DNA from: Solen grandis
Lineage: Eukaryota > Mollusca > Bivalvia > Adapedonta > Solenidae
Length of the DNA: 64,000 nt
NCBI GenBank assembly: GCA_021229015.1
Contig: CM037790.1
Coordinates: 54,470,361 to 54,534,360 of the forward strand
Direction of reading: 5' to 3'
Notes under the pieces: model-generated
What the model was told of the DNA's origin: nothing
What the model saw: the letters and a program-made list of their open reading frames with translations, nothing else
Database searches by the model: none
Position numbers and translations under genes: made by a program
Shown: piece after piece, positions 56,330-64,000 of the stretch
Position numbering within the stretch: the stretch's first letter is position 1
How the letters are laid out: every line of letters begins with the position of its first letter

Positions 56330-56455
56330 AATATCGGTAGATCACTGGTTCTACCCGGATGCCTCCGTGCATTCGGGGTCTTCCTTCACCTGTAATTAGT
56401 TGGACGTCGCCATATGACTGATATACTGTCGAAGCGACTGTAAACTCAAACAGTC
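56330..56455 (+). mobile_element. tRNA-derived SINE, family 1, body fragment
   Basis: The plus-strand body (CTGGTTCTACCCGGATGCCT, CGGGGTCTTCCTTCACCTGT, TGGACGTCGC) matches the complement of the copies at 30541 and 63883. The tRNA head is absent. Confidence 0.8.
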
Positions 56456-57309
56456 AAGTCAAAATCGAATATAAAAAATGCTACATCACCTTTTACTGCT
56501 ACCCTTGTCTGACACGGATAAATTAAGTACATAAATATAAAACGATCAAGCGAATTCGTTCACACCATACTGGTCAGAAATTTCGCCCAGTATCATGAAA
56601 TATGTCCCATTGCAGTATGCTAAGTTCACTGTTGACGGGCTTCAGAGATCGATATCGCTTCAATCTATACAAACGGTTTCGTTCGGATTACATTCAAAAT
56701 CAATTGTAAGTGCATTTAATTTTCAGATTTAACTTTTGATCGGTGAAAATAACATTTACCTATAATTGTCTGTAATGTTTAAACACACGCTTATATTAAT
56801 GATGTGGTTAAACATCTAAATTAATTCGATTGTTCTCGATTTTGAATTATACATTCGTACACGTACTTCAAGATTTATGTCAAAAGATAGTATAAACATG
56901 TGTTGTAATTCATGATTATTACTGAATTATATATAATTGTAACTTGGCTTTATTCTATAATGTCAGTTGTCGACATTTTTAGAAGACCTATTAATTTGTT
57001 TGAACCTTTTGCACAGTGTTTGTGTGTCAGAGAGCGGCTGTAAACTGTTATTTGGTCATAACTTATTTAATTTACGTTTGGATGCAAGTTTTTACGACTA
57101 ACACTAATCTGGATCCTGGGATGGACCAGTACCTTGCGCCTGGGAAGACCATAAAAAACCTTGCCAGAACGGGGTTAGAATCCGCAGTCATGTACATTAC
57201 CACTGGGCCACAAATATCATTGGATGACACCGGTACCGAATTTAATGAAAATTAATCCCAAGCGAAAAATGATGATTTTAAGTTTTCTTTGAAATAGAAT
57301 GGTTACCGT

Positions 57310-57395
57310 ATAGAATAGGCATGGCTTAGTGTTAGGGCGCGCGATCCCAGGTCATGGAGTCCGTGGTTCGAGTCTGGGCCGAGTGGCCGCTATCT
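57310..57395 (+). mobile_element. tRNA-like SINE head, unassigned family
   Basis: ATGGCTTAGTGTTAGGGCGC resembles a Pol III A-box region, and GTGGTTCGAGTCTGGGC about 45 bases on is a good B-box. The acceptor stem does not pair, so this is a SINE head or tRNA relic rather than a tRNA gene. Confidence 0.5.
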
Positions 57396-57529
57396 CCTAG
57401 AGCAAGAATCAATCCCGAATCGTTTTTTTTTTCCAAGGTGTACATGTAAAATAAGGAACATGCGAGCGTTATTTGGGTCATGTATTTGACTTTCTAGGGC
57501 CGTATTACTCTGTTGTTCATATGGGATTT

Positions 57530-57712
57530 ATGAATAAAATCTGTCTTAAGCGGCCAGTCAAGGGAACAATAGTAAGTGATCGCTTAACAGAGATGACCGC
57601 TAAATTAAGGTAAAATATATACCAAAAATGCTAGATTGGTAATAATAAAACTGACCGCTAAATGCTGGTTGACCGCTTAATACAAATGGCCGCTAGTACA
57701 GGTTCACCTGTA
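57530..57712. mobile_element. MITE of the GACCGCTAAAT family, copy 2
   Basis: The left end AATCTGTCTTAAGCGGCCAG and the right complement TACAGGTGAACCTGTACTAG form imperfect termini. The interior CAGTCAAGGGAACAATAG, GACCGCTAAAT and GGTTGACCGCTTAATACA match copies 1 and 3. Confidence 0.82.
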
Positions 57713-58961
57713 TACCCAAACATGTACATGTAGTTTGCACTAGCTTGAAGATAAACTAGGTTTTAGCTACCGTATAGAACTGTCATATCAAAAAATACCG
57801 CACGTGCATCCTGGCCAGGTTTAAACTTTGGTCGCATATGTGGAAATCGATGACCAAGTGTACACTGTTTAAGGAATATAATGTACGATACTTTATAAAC
57901 AAATAACCGTCGATATTTGTTGACATTTTCAATTAACATACATAGGTATAAAGGAACTGCTAGGAATGCCATCGAATCAGTTTTCGTGGGATAATTGATC
58001 ATTTTTTATATTAAAAATTGTTCTAGGTCATTGGACCCATCCATGTAAAACGATGACCTTTGTTAAAATATGAACCCCTCATCCGGCGACCTTTTTTTTC
58101 TTTTTTTTTTACTTATTTATTATTAACATTATTATTATTATGAAAAAAGAAAGAGAAATCAAGGCATTAAAAGCAATATTATTTCAATTTTTATAAAACG
58201 AACCAATTTAGATACTATAAAATATTTGAAAAAGACATATTACGAAAATCAAAATCAAGAAATCTTATATGGCGAAGGATAACGCATACATGTATAAGTT
58301 TAAACACTGCGTCGTCTAGAAAATATGAAAACGCCATTGAGGGATTTCAGGAGTCATTTGTACAGTTGTCAAAGGGCGTTACAAACAGCCGACACTTTAC
58401 AGTGGTTGACCAAAGTCAAGTCTCGTGCCAACCAGGTTTTGAAATGTAATCCTTATGCAAATTTACAAATGACCTCGTACACATTTTTTTGAATGCAATA
58501 TGCAAATTAGTATGTAAATGAAGCTCGTGACTATACATTGGCTTTGGGAAGTTTAGGTTACCGCTTCAGTGACTTATAATCGAAATATTTATTCGCAAGA
58601 ACGTCAGTGGTATTTAAAACCGCCATGGCCTGTTTAGGGTAATTTATTATAACTTTATTTAAAATTAAGGAATACATCTCTAATGTTAATGTAAACACAT
58701 TCAATAGACGTTTCAACTGGTATATTCATTATTGAGTTAGAGTAAACATATGCTGACGTCAGAGGTTTAAACATGAATACATTAGCACGAACGAGCGCTA
58801 TGTTAAAGGTTTAGACTCGCCTCTTTTAGAATGTTTTTGGGATTCTAAAATAATTTAGTATTAGAACTCGGACTACTCTCAGACGCAAATGATTGCGTGC
58901 ACTACGTCTTTCACTTATTTTCGTTATAATGTGGAAAAAAATTAACGACAACACGTAGGGT

Positions 58962-59282
58962 TTGTTTGTTTTGTTTGTTTGTTGGGTTTAACGTCCCAAC
59001 GACAGTATTCCAGTCATTTGGAGACGATGTCTACTTGACACAGATATAGTGCTGTCACACTGCAGTATCACGCCGTAGACATGTGGCATGATACCACACC
59101 CAGTCACATTATCCTGACATCGGGCCAACCAGTCCTGCAACTACCCTTATATGCTGAGCGCCAAGCAAGGGAACTATAACAGTACCATTATTTACGACTT
59201 TGGTATGTCGCGGCCGGGGATCGAACCTACGACCTCCCGCTCTAACCACGGACGCTCTAACCACTCGACCACCGGGGACGGT
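58962..59282 (-). mobile_element. tRNA-derived SINE, family 2, best-preserved copy
   Basis: On the minus strand the head reads GTCCCCGGTGGTCGAGTGGT (A-box region), later GTAGGTTCGATCCCCGGCC (a near-perfect B-box). The body follows (GGCCCGATGTCAGGATAATG, CTACGGCGTGATACTGCAGT), and it ends in an (ACAA)n-like tail at 58962-58981 (plus-strand TTTGTTTGTTTTG). About 320 bp. It contains a tandem GCTCTAACCACGGACGCTCT duplication in the head. Confidence 0.9.
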
Positions 59283-62200
59283 CAACACGTAGGGAAAAAT
59301 ATATTATTGTTATTACTTCATCGTTTCGGCTAACGCCTTCTTCAGGATAACAATAAACTTTTTTACGTTGACATTACATTTCGTGGAGTCTGTAATATTT
59401 AAGTCAATTTCGATGACACATATATTCGTGGAGTCATGTTCTAGAAAAGTCCTATTGAATAAACAGTTTTCTTGGGGATGATATTCGTGGGAAAAGATGT
59501 CAGCTAAATCGACGAAATATAGTTCCCCACGAAAATTAATGGTCCTATGGTATTTCCTTCTGAATTACATAAAGCTTTGCAATGAACTTTTTTTATTTCA
59601 AAAGTACTTGTGCAATGAATTGATGATTGACTGCATTATTTGAATTTCGTGCACGATATAGTTCTAAATGAAATAATGCGTTTAAAATAACGGAAACTTG
59701 AGTGTACACATTCTGTTGCAACTGAGCATATTTTCACATTTCTTGAGAGGCAAACTACCAACATCTCACTTGAAGTCATTTGTTTGGCATAGGATACTCA
59801 TCCAACTTAGGGGGTATAAATTGTACATACCATTTGAGACTAAAACTTTCAATTGTTTCAATATTCAAAATGACATAAGTATGCTTTTAGGAACTTTGCG
59901 TTGAGTACAAGTTGAGATATTAAATTTGAATAACGTATCTAATTCAAACTTGTTTTTTTTTTTTTTTTTTTTTTTTAGAAGATAGCAGCTATATATAAAG
60001 TTATTCAAGCGGGGAAAACAGAAGAAAAGTAAATCAGAAATTTAAATGTGGGTCTGTTTTCAGTACACTAACCTCTACAAAGCGGCCCCTGTCAGTTTAG
60101 TCAAGCCTTACCTATCTTACCTATCTGGTAACACTACATTCATCACGATACCTGCCTCAAATATCACACACAAACCATTTATCCGAAGAAATTAATCATG
60201 GTAATTTAATGCATGCAGGAACAAAACTGCATTATAACTCAATATATATCAAAGAGCAAAATACTAAATTATGTATCCTCGTAAAATTATTTCAGTCCTG
60301 TCGATAAAATTACGCGAGCTGGTTTGTACACTAATAATAAAAGCGTCTGGATTAAAAGCGAATGTTGAAGGCATTGACAATTGTTTTCCACTATTGAACT
60401 TAAAGCCAAACTTCACGCCCTGCTCCCACACACAATCCGTATTTGAAACATTACTCTCTAATCGTTTAACGATTCTAAGTGCGCTTAGCATAGCCTAATT
60501 TGTTTTCTGTGTTCATTAGGAATTATAAGGTGGCAACATTTGTGTGGTTCGTTTGAAAGGTTTTGGATATACATACATATTCAGGTATGAGAATTTTACT
60601 CTTTCTATCTGGGGTTTTCATAGTTCATAAATTAAATTTAATGATATGTACTGTGTTATTCATTGAATCATATTTTAACATAGCGTGTATCTCCGTGAAT
60701 TGTTTTGATTTGAATTTTCTGTGTTTGACTGTGATAAATACATATTCCTTCTTATCCATTAATAAATTTAAAAAATTAAATAAGTAAACAAAAAATAGAT
60801 AATTAAATAAATAACAGAAAATAAGTAAACTGCAATAAATAAATAAATAAATAAACATAGCATATATAAATAGATAAATGAATAAGTAGACATGAAATGA
60901 AATGAATAGACATGAACTAGCTAAATAAATAAAATAAATAAATAAATAAATAAATAAATAAACATATGGAAATAGATATTTGAATAAATACATTCCAAAA
61001 CCTATTCAGCCAGAAAGAAGTGATCAAGCTCCTCGGTTTTTTTTTTCTATCGTAATTATCTAGATGTCGTTTTAATATTCTTTTATTTGTGGTTACCAAC
61101 TTATCACTTGGCCTTGAGACGGATTCTGTCAAGCAGTTTTTTATTGACAGTGTCTGTCACTCTATATCCATGTTGTTTGTCTATCCGCGGGGATTATGGG
61201 ATATGCAACTTCCGCTGTTAACAGCAGATCGTAAAACACTTTATTTCGATCCTTATAGGGATCTGTTTATAAATCACGTTGAGTGCTTAAAGGCAAGTGA
61301 AAGTATCAGTGCAGCGAACATCCATCTACAAATCCAGTAAATCAGTTTCAAATATGTTATTTCTGCTCAGCTCTCGTGTAAGGTTAGAGGTATTCTCTTC
61401 CAGATAAGAAAGCAATATATTTCACTTTCAAGTAATTTACAACACGATATAGGTTGCGATAAGAAATGTAAATCTTGCAATTAAAATCTCGAAACACCTT
61501 TTGATACAGTCATGAACAGATATACCTTTATTGTCATTGGAATTCGCGACTGGATAAGAACCATCACGATAACGACAAAGAATGTCCGAATAACTGCGTG
61601 AACTCGGTCTGCGGTTATATCCAAGTTGATCCGAATTTAAACCCGGCTTAAGCAAGATGGCGATTTGATAAATGGGCATAGTTTGCAGTGTTTCCGTGTG
61701 ATGTGGTAATAATTCGTTGCAGTTGTAGATATACGATTTAAGGGCAGGCAGATATTTGACAGATCTGTTTACAGGTTATTAGGGGTCTTGCTCTGCAGAT
61801 AAAACCAAAATATCTTAAGTGTGTTTGATAAACACCCTAGTAGTCACGGCAGAGATCGAGTTTATCGTATGTTTGGACAAACGTATGTATAGTTTTATAT
61901 ACACTTAACAAATGCTGTTACTGGTCACTTATGCGACATTTAGGGAAGAAAATGTCTAACCACATTTTTTTTTCGTTATCCTGGATTGTTTTTCTCGATT
62001 TTAAGATGCAGTTATAAGTTTTCGATGAACATAACGGATGCAAAGTCAAATACTAATATTTTGAATCTACCTTCTTAGTCCTGTTCTTATGACTAAATCG
62101 AGAACAGTGTGACATGAGTAACATAATTATGTAATTGCTTTATAATTATATTAATATCTTTTTAATTATACACGTGAAAAATAATACGTTGAATTGTACA

Positions 62201-62410
62201 TCTCGTCATATAACCAATCAATAAGTTACACAGAACCTTTTAATGCAGTCTGTCTTTATTGCAATGCTAAGAATAATGTTTATATCTTTTTCATCAAGGC
62301 GTTTTCACAATAATCAAAGTATCCTATACACCTAAACGAGTAATATCCCGCCATATGAATTGTTCATTCGATGTATCATGTTTTGTCTGGCTCGTCCAGA
62401 AGATGAATGC
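59283..62410. other. gene-free intergenic sequence with simple repeats
   Basis: No supported gene. It holds a poly-T run of 28 bases (about 59950-59977) and a field of (TAAA)n/(AAAT)n at about 60770-60970. TTCGTGGAGTC/CGTGGG-type MITE words lie at about 59380-59540. Around 60271-60498 both strands are open for 75 codons, but neither gives a recognisable protein. Confidence 0.4.
60770..60970. repeat. (TAAA)n-rich simple repeat field
   Basis: Interrupted runs of AAATAAATAAAT. The longest uninterrupted one is at about 60925-60962. Confidence 0.9.
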
Positions 62411-62704
62411 TGTACTCGTCCTAGCAACTGTTGCCCTCCATCAGAAAGATTTACTCGTTTTGTTGTCCTCCACCGAACAGTTTTACTCGTCTTGTTGTCC
62501 TCCATCGAACAGTTTTACTCGTCTTGTTGTCCTTCATCGAACAGTTTTACTCGTCTTGTTGTCCTCCACCGAACAGTTTTACTCGTCTTTTGTCTTCCAC
62601 CGAACATTTTTACTCGTCTTGTTGTCATCCACTGAACTGTTTTACTCGTCTTGTTGTCCTCCACCGAACAGATTGTCTCGTCCTATCATGTGTTTACTCG
62701 TCCT
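62411..62704 (+). repeat. 32-bp minisatellite, open in all three plus-strand frames
   Basis: About seven units of TTTTACTCGTCTTGTTGTCC followed by TCCACCGAACAG (32 bp), best at 62449-62672, with diverged units on both sides and single TTTACTCGTCC words up to about 63020. Because 32 is not a multiple of 3 and the unit lacks stops, all three frames stay open for 90-130 codons. This explains the overlapping frames here without any gene. Confidence 0.92.
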
Positions 62705-62788
62705 TTATTTAATAACCTTGTCCGTCCCAATATCTGATTAAATTCGGTTCAAATTTGTGTTTACTCAACCCATATTTTGATTGGTTTA

Positions 62789-62944
62789 AGGTAAAGTCCC
62801 TGTAATGGTTCCGCAACATTTTGGACCTCATGGCCTTTCACGGAAATAACCAAGGTTTTCTAATGTTTTATTAGAGTACCATGGTTATATTGGTCGAGGT
62901 TAAGTGCTCCAAGACAAAGCGGAACCATTACAAGGACTTTACCT
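62789..62944. mobile_element. 156-bp fold-back MITE (AGGTAAAGTCCCT family), copy 2
   Basis: The ends AGGTAAAGTCCCTGTAATGG and the complement AGGTAAAGTCCTTGTAATGG are nearly perfect, flanked by TA. The centre (AACCAAGGTTTTCTAATG ... GTACCATGGTT) is also self-complementary. It aligns end to end with 42929-43082. Confidence 0.92.
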
Positions 62945-63121
62945 TAACTCGTGAAACTCGTCGACTGAATAGTCCGATAAATGATTTTATTTGTTGAAAT
63001 AATGTGTTTACTCGTCCAGTCAGTATTATTACTTGTCCAATTAATGTGTTATTCGTCAATCAAATTGTTTTATTTGTCAAATAAATGATTTCGAGTACGG
63101 TACGATATTCATAAATATGAA

Positions 63122-63302
63122 TACAATCAAACCTGTCTTAAACGGCCAGTCAAAGGAACAATAGAAAATGGCCGCTTTATAGAGATGTCGCTAAACGAAG
63201 GTAAAAACTATACCAAAATATCAGTTTGGTAATATTAAAATGACCGCTAAATACAGGTTGACCGTTTGATACAGGTGGCCGCTAATACAGGTTGAACTGT
63301 AT
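63122..63302. mobile_element. MITE of the GACCGCTAAAT family, copy 3
   Basis: The left end TACAATCAAACCTGTCTTAA and the right complement TACAGTTCAACCTGTATTAG define about 26-bp imperfect inverted termini. The interior (GGCCAGTCAAAGGAACAATA, GACCGCTAAATACAGGTTGA) is the clearest of the three copies and defines the family. Confidence 0.88.
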
Positions 63303-63882
63303 ATGAATCTTAAGTACAGTTATCAGTGACTTGTAACTGTACCCACTCACTTACCCTACTAAGGGCTAAGTTATTCTTGAGAGGCGTGATTGCTGTACTG
63401 TTTTTACCCAAACTCCTAAATTAAGTGAATCCAATTTTATAAAATGTTACCTTTTTTGGCATCCTGTCAACAAAATCTGAGGTAAATCAACTGAACCGGG
63501 TAACTGACCTTGTTGCCATTGTCATTAATCTTACTAAATAAATGCTATGATAATTTACGTAACAATTTATCCAAGACACAGACAATAATAATGGTGAAAT
63601 TAATTCTTTTTAAGTTTGATGAAGTAACTCGTTTTAAGTAACACTTAACGTTAAGCATGGATATTTGAATCGGAGCCTGGCTCGAATTCTACCAAATTTG
63701 CTTCATTCTTCTCTTATAAAAATACCTAAATACTGAATTAAGTTCAAGTTTATGTCTAAGTTGACATATATAATGACCTTAAAAATGAACAATGTTTGCT
63801 AAGAAATTAAATGTTTGGGTGTTTTATTTAGAGAAACAAAAATATAAAATGTATTTAAGTATTACTTATCTCTAAGTATGTT

Positions 63883-64000
63883 TGTTGTTGTTTTATTGGG
63901 GTTTTCCGTCGCTGCGATAGTATTTCAATCATATAGCGACGTCCAGCTAATTACAGGTGGAGGAAGACCTCGAGTACGCGGGTAGAACCACTGACCTACC
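63883..64000 (-). mobile_element. tRNA-derived SINE, family 1, cut by the window end
   Basis: TTGTTGTTGTTTTATTGGGG followed by GCTGCGATAGTATTTCAATC, GCGACGTCCAGCTAATTACA and GGGTAGAACCACTGACCTAC is almost identical to 30541-30672, including the TTGTTG tail. The promoter half lies beyond position 64000. Confidence 0.92.

Noticed and set aside
57310..57395. Possible functional tRNA gene
   Set aside because: A-box and B-box are present, but the acceptor stem does not pair and no clear anticodon loop forms, so it is a SINE head or relic.
60264..60498. Both strands open for about 75 codons
   Set aside because: I see no domain, splice sites or start context on either strand, and neighbouring sequence is simple repeat. 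Kept only as a note.
61089..61340. 83-codon plus-strand frame
   Set aside because: Moderate codon quality but no recognisable protein, no upstream or downstream exon and no start context.
62411..62704. Overlapping protein-coding genes
   Set aside because: The three open frames are a by-product of a stop-free 32-bp repeat.

Overview
This is an AT-rich, intron-rich animal genome window. It is most likely from a bivalve mollusc. That is inference, based on the mix of tRNA-derived SINEs, many small terminal-inverted-repeat elements, CAAGAGG...GATGGCC-type interspersed repeats, a decayed BEL/Pao element, a non-LTR retroelement, and a HEPN/TRADD-N-type gene of the kind expanded in bivalves. Two 100-N blocks (3230-3329 and 38448-38547) are scaffold gaps, so the window consists of three contigs.

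Contig 1 (1-3229) holds two exons of an unrecognised minus-strand gene (89-204 and 1566-1693). Between them lies a 13-copy, 44-bp minisatellite whose every unit repeats the exon end plus a candidate 5' splice site. A tandem array of a molluscan-type dispersed repeat runs into the first gap.

Contig 2 (3330-38447) begins with about 11 kb of gene-free sequence carrying microsatellites and a broken BEL/Pao retroelement (9.84-13.4 kb, minus). It then holds a plus-strand gene spread over about 21.6 kb (15463 to about 37111). Exons that share phase-1 junctions encode a DZIP3-type HEPN domain with an intact R-x4-H motif, two TRADD-N-like modules, a linker encoded by tandemly duplicated exons, and a C-terminal SKAP-like PH domain. 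This is the most interesting object in the window: a candidate innate-immune or death-signalling scaffold that joins an RNase-fold HEPN to a membrane-binding PH domain. One exon carries an apparent +1 frameshift in an A-run. The introns hold a hAT-like MITE, a TA-flanked MITE, about 6.4 kb of CRE-motif-rich ~440-bp repeats, a tRNA-Asp fragment between 26-bp direct repeats, a SINE, a ~590-bp MITE and a 5'-truncated non-LTR retrotransposon (32.9-35.2 kb, minus).

Contig 3 (38548-64000) opens inside an axonemal dynein heavy chain gene, most like DNAH6. The last 11 coding exons (39633-46965) form one uninterrupted 590-residue reading frame ending in a natural stop. The roughly 3,500 upstream residues are absent, so the join at 38448-38547 is suspect or hides a very large gap. 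From about 48.9 kb to the end I see no protein-coding gene. That stretch holds two SINE families, at least three MITE families, fold-back repeats, microsatellites and a 32-bp minisatellite.
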